Shown here: positions 26,383 to 34,850 of the stretch, piece after piece
Numbering within the stretch: the stretch's first letter is position 1
Layout: each line of letters starts with the position of its first letter
NCBI GenBank assembly: GCA_965119745.1
Contig: OZ221973.1
Location: 248,001 to 312,000, forward strand
Length of the DNA: 64,000 nucleotides
Source: CAJFUR01 sp904420575
GTDB lineage: Bacteria > Actinomycetota > Coriobacteriia > Coriobacteriales > Eggerthellaceae
Direction of reading: 5' to 3'
Program-made: the position numbers and the translations under genes
The notes under the pieces: model-generated
Seen by the model: only the letters and a program-made list of their open reading frames with translations
Told to the model about the DNA's origin: nothing
Databases searched by the model: none

Positions 26383-26453
26383 CTCGAGGCGCCGGAACGA
26401 GCTGCGGGCTGATAGAATGGACGCGAAAGGCCATCGACCAATGAGGAGACGCC

Positions 26454-26723
26454 GTGGGGTTCGTGGAGGAGGCGAGGGCGGCGAGGGCGGCCGCCGAGGG
26501 GGCGCGGGCCGCCTACCGGGGCCGCGTCGCGCGGGCGGAGCGGTCGTTCCTGGAGGCCCGGGAGACGCGGGCCGAAAGCGAGCGCTCGCTCGAAGACGCG
26601 CTGGGGAGCGCCCTGCTGATCGCGAGGTTCAAGTCGCTCAGGCTCTATCCCGACCGCATCGAGTGCAAGGGCGAGGCCATAGTTGAAAACGAATCTTGTT
26701 GCTGGAGGTACCGGACATGCTAG
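26454..26723 (+). pseudogene. Truncated copy 2 of the PH-like membrane protein
   Basis: Promoter, ribosome site and the first 76 codons are identical in reading to copies 1 and 4 (repeat block 26408-26681). After GEAI the sequence departs abruptly into an AT-richer stretch and stops after 13 further codons (VENESCCWRYRTC). The break falls at the start of the PH-like domain. It is either a recombination scar or a silent donor; the conserved 5' module alone would give a soluble coiled coil. Confidence 0.75.
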
Positions 26724-26766
26724 AATCGCTTAAAATAGGGGGGCTCACAAATAAATTGGAGCAGCA

Positions 26767-27531
26767 ATGAGTTATCGCAAAGCCATTAAAGATGCCAAAG
26801 TGGCCTTGAAAGAAGCGAACCTAGCACGAACAAAAAAAGTTTCCATTTGCACATACAACTTCAAAAAGGCCAAAAAAGCATTTGCGGAACAAGAGCATCT
26901 CTTTAAAGAAGCATACGATAAAGAACTGCTTATTGCTCGATGCGGTGACTTATCTTTGTATGCGGACAAAATAGTGGGAGATGGTATTTCACTTTCCTTG
27001 TCGCCGCAACTTAGCGTCTCCTTAAACAGAGGCGGCGAGATCATCTACAATACGGTAGCAGTCACCGATATACGACACACCGACACCCGTGTGATTTTTC
27101 TTACCTTCACCTCGCCCGAGGGACGCTTCACCGTACAGGAAAAACCTGAGGATGAGGCCGATGCCTACCACTTCGTTGACGCCGTGTACAATACCACGCG
27201 GCGCCTCGACGAACTTGCCAAAGAAAAGGAAGAGAAGCTCGCGAAACTTCAGCCGGAATTTGCTGCGCTCGATGCCAGCAAAGCCCTTGTGGAGACGGCG
27301 CGCGCAGCTCTGCAAGCCGCCGAAGCCGACACCGCATCCATTGAAGCTGCCGAGCAACAGCTCGCTTACCTGCAGTATTGCGCCAAAGTCGCAGGGCTCG
27401 ATTCCGACGGAAGAACCGCAGCCCAGCGCGCACTCCGATGGATAGTCCCCGTCGCAGTAGTCAGCGTTGTGCTCATCCTGCTGTTTTTTGGAACCTTATG
27501 GAGCCGAGTGTTCAGCCTCTTAGTGGGATAA
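26767..27531 (+). CDS. Divergent paralogue (copy 3) of the PH-like membrane protein
   Basis: 254 residues, ATG at 26767 after TTGGAGC. It keeps the same plan: basic coiled coil (1-50), ELLIARCGDLSLYADKIVGD matching LLIARFKSLRLYPDRI of copy 1, a beta-rich region ending in EDEADAYHFVDAV (compare ASARRFVEAA), a second coiled coil (PEFAALDASKALVETARAAL) and a C-terminal membrane helix (IVPVAVVSVVLILLFFGTLW). Its codon use is much less GC-rich than copies 1 and 4, so it probably came from another source. Between it and copy 4 (27532-27713) lies AT-rich spacer without a gene. Confidence 0.75.
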   Translation: MSYRKAIKDAKVALKEANLARTKKVSICTYNFKKAKKAFAEQEHLFKEAYDKELLIARCGDLSLYADKIVGDGISLSLSPQLSVSLNRGGEIIYNTVAVTDIRHTDTRVIFLTFTSPEGRFTVQEKPEDEADAYHFVDAVYNTTRRLDELAKEKEEKLAKLQPEFAALDASKALVETARAALQAAEADTASIEAAEQQLAYLQYCAKVAGLDSDGRTAAQRALRWIVPVAVVSVVLILLFFGTLWSRVFSLLVG

Positions 27532-27713
27532 AGCAAAAGGATCCCGCAAGAATCGAGATCTAATGCAATTCGATGGCGGCAACGTCTTTTTTATCCTTTT
27601 TTAAGGATAATCAAAAGCCGCCGTCTACTTGAAAGTCGGCAGCGACTCACATCAAGAAGAAGCGACGCTATAGGAAACTCCGCACATGCTCGGCACCCTT
27701 CGTTTCCAACGAC

Positions 27714-28785
27714 GGCGTCATAGCATGTGCCACCTCGCCTTCGAGTTCGATCGTATGCACTTGTCCATTTTTTTCAGCCTCCTTTTCGCCGGCGCTCGTA
27801 TGCTGGCGCCTTGCCGAACGAGCATCATTTAACCGTCAGTGTCACCCGGCCGGCATTCAGCCTGCCTGCAACGAAGCGACAGGACAAGCTGATAGAATGG
27901 ACGCGAAAGGCCATCGACCTATGAGGAGACGCCGTGGGGTTCGTGGAGGAGGCGAGGGCGGCGAGGGCGGCCGCCGAGGGGGCGCGGGCCGCCTACCGGG
28001 GGCGCGTCGCGCGGGCGGAGCGGTCGTTCCTGGAGGCCCGGGAGACGCGGGCCGAAAGCGAGCGCTCGCTCGAAGACGCGCTGGGGAGCGCCCTGCTGAT
28101 CGCGAGGTTCAAGTCGCTCAGGCTCTATCCCGACCGCATCGAGTGCAAGGGCGAGGCCATAAGGCTCGGCGAGGTGCTCGGGATCGACGCGGAAATGGAG
28201 GGGGAGGTCCTGAGAAGGGAGCATACTAATGTTAACTCCTGGTCGCGAAGCGTTCGAACGATAGACAAGAGGACCGCCGTCGTCACCGTGCGCACGCCGG
28301 AATGGGAGTACTCCGTGAGGACCGGGCCCGGGCAGGAGGCCAGCGCCCGGCGTTTCGTGGAGGCGGCTCGGGACGTCCTCGCCGATCCCGGAAGGTACCG
28401 GGAGTGGCGGGACGCGAGGATCGCGGGGATGCCGGGGGCCCTCGCGCGGGCGGACGCCGCGAGGGCGGCGGAGGCCGCGGCCTGGTCCGCCCTCGCGGCC
28501 GCGCGGGCGGACACGCGGGCGGTCGGGGACGCCGAGGCGCAGCTCGCGGCGCTCATGGCACGGGCCTCGCCGGACGACCTCTCCCTGCTCGCCGAGGCCG
28601 ACCGGGAAGGGGCCAGGCGCGCTTCGGCCGGGAAGGCCGCCCTCGCCGTCGGCCTCGCGCTCCTGGGCGCGCTTTTGGCGTTCGCGCTCTTCGCCGCCCT
28701 CTCCGCAGCCATTTCCGCCCTCGCCGGGTCCCCCTTCACGGACGGCCTCCGGCGCAGCATGGCGGAGGCCGTCGCGCGGGCCGTG
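27714..28785. repeat. Long direct repeat, unit B (copy 4 of membrane-protein array)
   Basis: Second copy of 25309-26379. Its left end carries the first 50 or so bases of the tape-measure gene out of context, showing that the block was duplicated from the tape-measure junction together with the cargo gene. Confidence 0.92.
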
Positions 28786-28788
28786 TAG
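27934..28788 (+). CDS. PH-like, coiled-coil, C-terminally anchored membrane protein, copy 4
   Basis: 284 residues, same start context as copy 1 (GTG after GAGGAGA; extended -10 at 27890-27898). It is nearly identical to copy 1 over both coiled coils and the membrane helix, with only a few changes (such as EAQLAALMAR for EAALAALMAQ). In contrast residues 91-107 read EVLRREHTNVNSWSRSV instead of SILQKVSVDPNSWSKSI, with many silent changes as well. This points to replacement of a short block by recombination, in what is predicted to be a loop region of the PH-like domain. Confidence 0.75.
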   Translation: MGFVEEARAARAAAEGARAAYRGRVARAERSFLEARETRAESERSLEDALGSALLIARFKSLRLYPDRIECKGEAIRLGEVLGIDAEMEGEVLRREHTNVNSWSRSVRTIDKRTAVVTVRTPEWEYSVRTGPGQEASARRFVEAARDVLADPGRYREWRDARIAGMPGALARADAARAAEAAAWSALAAARADTRAVGDAEAQLAALMARASPDDLSLLAEADREGARRASAGKAALAVGLALLGALLAFALFAALSAAISALAGSPFTDGLRRSMAEAVARAV

Positions 28789-28824
28789 TAGACGTCCTCG
28801 TCATGGCATTTCATTGCCACGTTG

Positions 28825-29457
28825 CTACACTTCGAGTGCCCAGCGATAACGCAGGCTGGTGAGCTGCATGGCTTCTTCTTCCGTGCGGGCAGGCAACATG
28901 AGCGCGGCTTTACGGCGCATGAGGTTCTCGACCGCCTCGCGGCCCATCTTCTTCTCGTCGGGCACCGCCCCGCGAACCTTGACGGCTTCCATCGTCTGAG
29001 ACCCCTCGCTCAAACCGCGGAACAGCGACCAGAAGCGCCACCAGTGCATCTTCAGGTTCTTGTCCGAAAGGTCGATCCCATACTCCCGCTGAAAGTCAGC
29101 TACGACTCGGGCGGCATCCCAATCCCAATCGAACAGGCGCGCTCCTGCCGGCGGCTTGGATCCTGGCATTTCAGGCGGTCTCGGCTCGTTCAAGTTGAAA
29201 AAGGACAACGCAGCCTTGACCGCCTGCGCCGGATTGGCGGCCACCGCTTCGGGAAGACGCATGCTCGCCGCCGAAGGAACAATGCGCGCGAAATACAGGA
29301 ACAGGAGTGCGCGCATCTTGTCCTCTTCGGCAACCAGAGGATCATCGATAAGTCGCATGACCTGAATGCCTGTCCGATGCGAGGTATTGATGGGAGTGTC
29401 CCCACCGCCGACTTCGACCATTGCCGGCAGATCTTCCAGCAGCATGTTCGGATTCAT
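28825..29457 (-). CDS. Phage Gp15-family tail protein
   Basis: 210 residues. Features are an N-terminal INTSHRTGIQVMRLIDDPLV, the central FDWDWDAARVVADFQREYGI and MHWWRFWSLFRGL, typical of the bacteriophage Gp15 family that lies between the tail assembly chaperone and the tape-measure gene in siphophages, where a frameshift often links them. The gene is intact and 5 bases after its upstream partner. Confidence 0.82.
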   Translation of the reverse strand: MNPNMLLEDLPAMVEVGGGDTPINTSHRTGIQVMRLIDDPLVAEEDKMRALLFLYFARIVPSAASMRLPEAVAANPAQAVKAALSFFNLNEPRPPEMPGSKPPAGARLFDWDWDAARVVADFQREYGIDLSDKNLKMHWWRFWSLFRGLSEGSQTMEAVKVRGAVPDEKKMGREAVENLMRRKAALMLPARTEEEAMQLTSLRYRWALEV

Positions 29458-29462
29458 GGTCC

Positions 29463-29852
29463 TTACGCTTCGACGCTGTCAGCTTCGGAATTCTGCCACT
29501 CCACGTCGGGCAAATACTTGCTCAACGTGTTCATGAAGGACGTGTCGACGCGGCTCTTTTCAATCTCGGAATACAAGTAGGCGAAGAGCTCCAGCCCGTC
29601 GATGAAGTCGAATGGCCGCCCCTTGAACACGTCGTCGAATTGCTCTTTGCCGAGCAGCGCTACCAGATAGTTGCGCACGTCTATGGTCAGCGCGTTGATG
29701 CGTCCTTCGCTCATAGTGGCGTAATCGGTATGCGCTAGCTTGGCGCTCCACCGTTCCACCGTGTCCAACATGGTGGCATCCCCCATGTTGATGGTGTACG
29801 TCTTTCCGCCTACTTCCACGTCGACCGTATGCTTCGAGAATTCAAAACCCAT
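29463..29852 (-). CDS. Phage tail assembly chaperone
   Basis: 129 residues from ATG 29852, with AGGAGG upstream. The DATMLDTVERWSAKLAH and FDDVFKGRPFDFIDGLELFA stretches and its position between the tail-tube and Gp15 genes fit the gpG-like chaperone that coats the tape measure during assembly. Identity is by position and size. Confidence 0.72.
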   Translation of the reverse strand: MGFEFSKHTVDVEVGGKTYTINMGDATMLDTVERWSAKLAHTDYATMSEGRINALTIDVRNYLVALLGKEQFDDVFKGRPFDFIDGLELFAYLYSEIEKSRVDTSFMNTLSKYLPDVEWQNSEADSVEA

Positions 29853-29990
29853 GGTGCGCCTCCTTGCATGCTTCCAGGCTGCTTCGCCAGAAGCAGCCTG
29901 GACACCTTCATGACAAGCGGTCTTTGTCACAGCCCGCTTCCCTGCCAAAATGCCCGCACCAGATGGCACGGGCACGAGAATCCTGCTGAT

Positions 29991-30482
29991 TTACGCCGCG
30001 GGCGCTTCCGTCGAGAACGCCTTGGTCGAGGGGTTCCAATTGCCCTCGGTCCAACCATCGTCGGCCATGTTCAGAGTGCCGCCCGTGACGACCGGCTGGC
30101 CGGCGTTCGCATTGACGGGATCGGAAGGGCTGAACAGGAACGCCGCTTTGTCGGCGGTCTGCGCCGTCGCCGTGCCCAGCCACGTGAACACACGGCACAC
30201 ATCACAGGCCACATCGGTTTCGTTGCGGTGCTCCATGGCCCATGCCTCCAGTTCGCCGCCCTTCACCGTGTCCTTTGTCCAGGTGATAGAACACGTGCGG
30301 CCCTGCACGAACGTGGGAGACACCTTGCGGTCGAGCCATGCAGGCTCATAGGTCTTGGGTTCGGCGCTGGACTCCCACGACAGCAGTTCGGTGATCTTCA
30401 CCCACTTCGGCTCGGCCGCCGTGCCGGTATTGATGTAGTACTCAAGCTCGTTTCCCCAAATAGGCACTGCATTCTCACTCAT
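29991..30482 (-). CDS. Phage major tail tube protein
   Basis: 163 residues. MSENAVPIWGNELEYYINTG, then ITELLSWESSAEPKTYEPAW and the central RTCSITWTKDTVKGG match the common tail-tube fold (TP901-1 type); the C terminus carries VVTGGTLNMADDGWTEG. No sheath gene accompanies it, so the tail is of the non-contractile type. ATG at 30482. Confidence 0.85.
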   Translation of the reverse strand: MSENAVPIWGNELEYYINTGTAAEPKWVKITELLSWESSAEPKTYEPAWLDRKVSPTFVQGRTCSITWTKDTVKGGELEAWAMEHRNETDVACDVCRVFTWLGTATAQTADKAAFLFSPSDPVNANAGQPVVTGGTLNMADDGWTEGNWNPSTKAFSTEAPAA

Positions 30483-30561
30483 AGGTCTTTCCTTTCCTAG
30501 GTATTGGCCTTTCGGCCTTCCGCTTCAACCGCCTTTGCGGCTATGCTACGACTTTGCCGGT

Positions 30562-30999
30562 TCAAGCCGCCGACTTATATGTAAGCACCAGTGTCACTTG
30601 CCAATCGGAATGTCCTTCCGCTTCGGCAATGCAACAGGGAAGCGCGTCTCTCGCAACGTTCCACGCCTGTCGCCCTGCGCCAAGGTCGATGTCTGCACCT
30701 TCGAGAGAGGCCGCCAGGCGATCGATCATGCTGCGTGCGTCAAGCCGCGCCTGATCGTTCTCGGCTTTAGTACGCAGCAGGAGCGCGAACCGGTGGTTCG
30801 CGACATAGCTGCCATCGAGATAGCGCTTCTCCACCGGATCCCCGTCCATAGGGACAACGGTCACGCAGGGAAATGTCGCTGCGTCGGTGGGCGGACTCCC
30901 ATAAGTGCAACCCACCCCTTCGAAGGAAGTGGCCATCAGCTCTTGCACGACGGCATAGACGGTCGCAGCCACATCGGGATTCGTTGCTGTCTCCATCAT
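30562..30999 (-). CDS. Phage tail completion/terminator-like protein
   Basis: 145 residues from MMETATNPDVAATVYAVVQE at 30999. The FPCVTVVPMDGDPVEKRYLD and C-terminal GHSDWQVTLVLTYKSA segments are like those of small siphophage proteins that cap the tail or join it to the head. It directly precedes the tail tube gene, the usual position. The assignment to terminator rather than minor capsid protein is uncertain. Confidence 0.65.
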   Translation of the reverse strand: MMETATNPDVAATVYAVVQELMATSFEGVGCTYGSPPTDAATFPCVTVVPMDGDPVEKRYLDGSYVANHRFALLLRTKAENDQARLDARSMIDRLAASLEGADIDLGAGRQAWNVARDALPCCIAEAEGHSDWQVTLVLTYKSAA

Positions 31000-31048
31000 G
31001 AGATCACGCCTTTCTTCCTGCAGCGCCAGGTCTTTCTGCATCTGCTAT

Positions 31049-31555
31049 TCATTGGATTTCCTCTCCTTCTGGCCGCCTCGTCCCTTTTCTGGGATTCGTT
31101 CCGGTCTTTTCCCGCATGCGACGGAGCCGGGTTTTTGACGCGTCATACAATCGCTTGTACTTGGCAAGTTCCCATTCCTCTACGGCAGCCAGGTAGTCGG
31201 CCTCTGCGCTTTCGCGCTCGTCGCTACTGCCAGCTGGCGCTTTCTTGGGCTTGGGCGGTGCGACGCGCATCTGGCGTTGGGTCTCCGTCTCCAGATACCG
31301 TTCGCGTTCCTTTGGCTTCATGGCCTCAAGTGCTTCCAAGCAGACCTCCTCTCGGTTCCTGTACCGCTTGCGCATGAGGCATACGCGGCACCACCCCGTG
31401 CGCTCGTCCAATTTGGTGCGCCACGTCGAGCACAAGTCGCACCATTCCATTTGAGACGGGCCGCGGCAGACGGGTCTTTCATCACCTCCCTTCTCTCGTT
31501 CCTCCGACCCGGGACAGTGCGGCCTGCCATTGTCTGGCCTTGGATCTCCAGCCAT
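31049..31555 (-). CDS. Zinc-ribbon phage-region protein, unknown
   Basis: 168 residues from ATG 31555 (AGGAGG at good spacing). It holds a four-cysteine motif (CDLCSTWRTK ... GWCRVC) like a small zinc ribbon, then a long charged helical region (EEWELAKYKRLYDASKTRLR). It is the first gene of the tail module. Possibly a remnant of a head-gene regulator or nuclease-associated protein; not recognised. Confidence 0.6.
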   Translation of the reverse strand: MAGDPRPDNGRPHCPGSEEREKGGDERPVCRGPSQMEWCDLCSTWRTKLDERTGWCRVCLMRKRYRNREEVCLEALEAMKPKERERYLETETQRQMRVAPPKPKKAPAGSSDERESAEADYLAAVEEWELAKYKRLYDASKTRLRRMREKTGTNPRKGTRRPEGEEIQ

Positions 31556-32028
31556 GGGCGCCTCCTATTCGCCATGTTTCCTCGCTGCTGCGCCTACCTT
31601 TCGATGCGCCGCAGGGGTGCCGCGAACACGACACATTTCATGGTGCGTCAGGTGTCACCCAAAAGGCGTCCACACCACGGGTCAAACCATGATCGTATGA
31701 GTCTTATTACCCATGTAAACAAAGGAAACGAGGCCCGGTTCGGTTCGAAGAGAGCGCTGGCCACTCGCGCCAAGGCGACCTTCTCCCGCCAAGACACCCC
31801 TGCTGTCCCAAAGCCAATCGCCACCTTGCTTATACCCATGATGATCGGTTCGAATGATTGAGATAACGCGATCGCGCGAAGTTGCATCCATGCGCGCCGG
31901 CCGCATGTTGCGCGCCGAACATTCTGCGGCCTTCTAGCCAGAAACTCATGCACGGAAAGGCCACACCCGGTATACTGTGGGCCATGGGTTGCATGAGGCA
32001 ACGCCAGCATTCCTAGGGAAGGGGAATC
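31556..32028. other. 473-base gap at the edge of the tail module
   Basis: No capsid, portal, terminase or integrase coding is seen here, nor a copy of the tRNA-Gln 3' end (only GGTTCGAAT near 31847). A possible minus-strand promoter (TTTACA at 31719-31714, 16 bases, TACGAT at 31697-31692) could drive the tail operon. Two short minus frames (up to 120 residues) show no recognisable motif and I do not call them. Confidence 0.45.
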
Positions 32029-32742
32029 ATGAAGAAACTGATAGCATTGGGTGCTGCGGCCGTGTTGGCCGTCACCCTCGTTGGCTGTTCCGGGGGCGGC
32101 GAAGACAAGCCGTCATCAGGCGATCCGAGCGTCTCCGAGCCCGCCGCAGGCGCCAACGAGCCTGCCAAAGAGAACAAGCTGGCCATTGTGGAGACGGGTT
32201 GGTCCGCCGAAAACGACTACATCCACTATGGCGCCATCATCGAGAACCAGGGCGGACAGGCCGCCTTGTTCCCCACCATCAAGGTGACCGGGAAGGACGC
32301 CTCCGGCAACGTCGTGTCGTCCGACGAGCAGACGCTGATGATCATCTATCCCGGCCAGAAACTCGCATGGGGCGGCCAGGCGGGGAACGGCACGGCCCCG
32401 GATTCGGTGGAATTCGAAGTGAGCACCAAGTCCAGCAACTGGATCGACGGCGACCCCGTTGACCAGCAGTACGAACTCACCGGCGTTTCCGCCCAGGACA
32501 ACGGGTACGGCATGATCGATTTCGTGGGGGAAATCAAGAACCTGACCGATGCCGACGTCGACTCGGTCTGCGTGAACGTGCTTCTGCGTGATGCCGGGGG
32601 CGCCATCGTGGCAGGCTATTCCGGCTATGTCGACAACCTTGCCGCCGGAGCGACCACGTCCTTCGAGGTCATGGGATACGACGTTCCCGAGTACGCGACC
32701 ATCGAGGCGTGGGGTCAGTCGTGGAGCATGCCCAAGCTGTAG
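32029..32742 (+). CDS. Secreted lipoprotein with FxLYD-like domain
   Basis: 237 residues. MKKLIALGAAAVLAVTLVGC is a lipoprotein signal with lipobox LVGC, followed by a Ser/Glu/Pro linker. Two beta-sandwich repeats follow (DYIHYGAIIENQGGQAALFP; GMIDFVGEIKNLTDADVDSV), each with the hydration/ENxG-type pattern of FxLYD domains. It is probably anchored on the outer face of the membrane; role unknown. ATG at 32029 is preceded by AAGGGG. A strong terminator follows. Confidence 0.83.
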   Translation: MKKLIALGAAAVLAVTLVGCSGGGEDKPSSGDPSVSEPAAGANEPAKENKLAIVETGWSAENDYIHYGAIIENQGGQAALFPTIKVTGKDASGNVVSSDEQTLMIIYPGQKLAWGGQAGNGTAPDSVEFEVSTKSSNWIDGDPVDQQYELTGVSAQDNGYGMIDFVGEIKNLTDADVDSVCVNVLLRDAGGAIVAGYSGYVDNLAAGATTSFEVMGYDVPEYATIEAWGQSWSMPKL

Positions 32743-32768
32743 GCCCCTTGTGCGCGATAAGGCTCGAT

Positions 32769-32801
32769 CCGCAGGACGTCATCGTGCGTCCTGCGGCTTT
32801 T
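32769..32801 (+). terminator. Intrinsic terminator after the lipoprotein gene
   Basis: Perfect 10-bp stem CCGCAGGACG (32769-32778) with CGTCCTGCGG (32787-32796), 8-base loop, then CTTTT. Confidence 0.88.
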
Positions 32802-33000
32802 GAAGGCCCGCAATACGGATGCGGCAGAGAATCCACCGCCGCGCTCTGCCCGCAGCCCACCCCGCAACAAGCGCGCCTTTCGTCGTTCATCGTGCGAGCG
32901 CGGCGCAGCCAAGGTTTCGAGATTGTTTCCGATGGCTCGCACGGGCCCAATCGGGACTATAATGGCTCCAGGAGATTCGATTCGCGGGAAAGCGGGCGAC

Positions 33001-33435
33001 ATGTGGTGTTCCAAGGTTCTGGTGGCGTATGACGGTTCGGCCTCGTCGCGCAAGGCGCTCGACCTGGCCCGTTCCATCGGCGAGCAGGATGCGGACGTGG
33101 AGCTGGTGCTGGTGCATGTGGTGAAGCTGTACAGTTCGGGCGCGGCAGGTGTGGGCATGGACACGGTGTTCGTGGCCGACGCCGAGCCCGTGCGCGAGGA
33201 ATTGCAGCAGGTGGCCGACGCCCTGCGCAACCCCGCCAGCGTGCGCTTGCTGAAAGGCAGCTCTCCGGCCGACCTCATCGTGCGGTGCGCCGAAGACGAG
33301 GGCTGCGACCTCATCGTCATGGGGAGCCGCGGGCAAGGCGGCGTGAAGGGGTATCTGGGCAGCGTGAGCTACGCCGTGGTGCAAGGCTCGCCCATTGCGG
33401 TACTGGTCACCAAGGACGACGCAGGTTCGCGCTGA
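33001..33435 (+). CDS. Universal stress protein (UspA family)
   Basis: 144 residues. VLVAYDGSASSRKALDLA opens the fold; GSRGQGGVKGYLGSVSYAVV near the end is the ATP-binding G-2x-G-9x-G(S) motif. Small cytoplasmic nucleotide-binding protein linked to stress and dormancy. Start at ATG 33001; longer frames upstream are antisense artefacts. Its stop TGA overlaps the ATG of the MFS gene (TGATG), so the two are translated together. Confidence 0.92.
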   Translation: MWCSKVLVAYDGSASSRKALDLARSIGEQDADVELVLVHVVKLYSSGAAGVGMDTVFVADAEPVREELQQVADALRNPASVRLLKGSSPADLIVRCAEDEGCDLIVMGSRGQGGVKGYLGSVSYAVVQGSPIAVLVTKDDAGSR

Positions 33436-34796
33436 TGGAGGGCGGCCAGCCAGAACACCGGACGCAGGCGCGCAGACCAGCTGCGCCGAATCCTTCGGAG
33501 GCGCCCTCGCCGAGCAAGTCCTCGGCAGCCGCGCGGCAAAGCTCGCAGCGGCGCGTCCCTCTGTGGACGAAGGACTTCACGCTGGGCACCTTGGTGAACT
33601 TCCTGCTCATGGTCAACTACTACGGCCTCATGGTGGTCATAGCCGACTACGCCATGAAGACCTACCATGCATCGGCCTCGGTGGCTGGCTCGGCGGCCAG
33701 CATCTTCATCATCGGTGCGCTCATCGCACGCCTGGTCAGCGGCCGCGCGATGGATCGCGTCGGACGCAAGCGGCTGCTGGTGGGAGGCGCCGTGTTCGAG
33801 GTGGCGTTCTCGCTGCTGTACTTGTCCGGTTTGGGGCTTGCGCCTCTGTTCGCCCTCAGGCTGCTGCACGGCATCGCGTACGGCGCCTGCTCGACCACCA
33901 TCGGCACCATCGTGACGGCCCTGGTGCCCGACAGCCGCAAAGGCGAAGGCGTGGGCTATTACATGCTGTCGGTCACCTTGGGCGCGGCCATCGGGCCGTT
34001 CCTCGGCATGTTCCTGACGCAGAGCGCAGGCTATCGGGTGCTGTTCGTCGTCACGGCGGCCGTCGCCGTCCTGTGCCTGGCCGTGGCCGCCGCGCTCAAG
34101 GCGCCCGAAGCCAGCGACGTGCGGCGCGAGGAAGTGGAGCGCCGTGGCCGCGAGATCGCACGCGCAGAGCGCGAGGAGCGTGCCCGCGGGTTCCGCGTGC
34201 CCCGTCCGCGGCTTTCCAACTACATCGAAACCAGCGTGGTGCCCATCAGCGCCGTGTGCGCGCTGCTGTTCTTCTGCTACTCCAGCCTGCTCACCTTCCT
34301 GACCCCCTTCGCCGAAGAGCGGGGCCTGGCGGAACCGGCAAGCTTCTTCTTCGTCGTCTACGCCATTGCCACCTTCGTCACGCGGCCTTTCACGGGAAAG
34401 CTGTTCGACCGCTATGGCGACCGCGTGGTCATGATCCCCTCGTTCATCGCCTTCGTGTGCGGCATGGCGCTGCTGGCCACGGTCTATCGCGCCCCGGCCA
34501 TGCTGATCGCAGCTGCGCTGCTGGGCTTCGGCGTGGGCACGGTGCAGGCGAGCGGCCTGGCGCTGGCCGTGCGCATTGCACCCGACAGCCGGCTGAGCCT
34601 GGCGAACTCGACGTTCTACGTGCTGCTGGACATCGGCGTGGGTATCGGCCCGCTTGTCTTGGGCATGGTGCAGCCGCTCTGGGGATATGCAGGCCTGTTC
34701 ACGGCCATGGCCGGCGTCGCCTTGGCGGCGCTGGCGGCCTATCTGGTGGTCAGCAGGAAGCACGGGACCATGCGGAAGCGGCTGGGCGGCAAATAG
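33435..34796 (+). CDS. MFS transporter
   Basis: 453 residues, twelve predicted membrane helices after a charged, Ser/Pro-rich N-terminal tail of about 45. The loop 2-3 motif GRAMDRVGRKRLLVGG and the matching GKLFDRYGDRV in the second half are the MFS signature. Most similar in layout to drug-efflux type (DHA) transporters; substrate unknown. Coupled to the stress protein upstream by one shared base, suggesting a joint stress response. Confidence 0.9.
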   Translation: MEGGQPEHRTQARRPAAPNPSEAPSPSKSSAAARQSSQRRVPLWTKDFTLGTLVNFLLMVNYYGLMVVIADYAMKTYHASASVAGSAASIFIIGALIARLVSGRAMDRVGRKRLLVGGAVFEVAFSLLYLSGLGLAPLFALRLLHGIAYGACSTTIGTIVTALVPDSRKGEGVGYYMLSVTLGAAIGPFLGMFLTQSAGYRVLFVVTAAVAVLCLAVAAALKAPEASDVRREEVERRGREIARAEREERARGFRVPRPRLSNYIETSVVPISAVCALLFFCYSSLLTFLTPFAEERGLAEPASFFFVVYAIATFVTRPFTGKLFDRYGDRVVMIPSFIAFVCGMALLATVYRAPAMLIAAALLGFGVGTVQASGLALAVRIAPDSRLSLANSTFYVLLDIGVGIGPLVLGMVQPLWGYAGLFTAMAGVALAALAAYLVVSRKHGTMRKRLGGK

Positions 34797-34850
34797 GGCT
34801 CACCTGCCCCCTTGTCGTGTGACGCGAGCGGCGTCCAGACGCTTGCGGGA

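Noticed and set aside
25719..26441. 240-residue minus frame opposite copy 1 (and 28125-28820 opposite copy 4)
   Set aside because: Would run in the direction of the tail operon, but it is Ala/Ser/Arg-rich without features; the plus-strand frame has promoter, ribosome site and a homologue of different composition (copy 3).
31801..31860. GGTTCGAAT near 31847 as a prophage attR matching the tRNA-Gln T arm
   Set aside because: Only nine bases match and this is common to all tRNA T loops; no longer core was found.
31648..32010. Minus-strand frames (31682-31906 and 31648-32010) as head-gene remnants
   Set aside because: Some protein-like stretches, but no recognisable phage motif and no convincing ribosome site.
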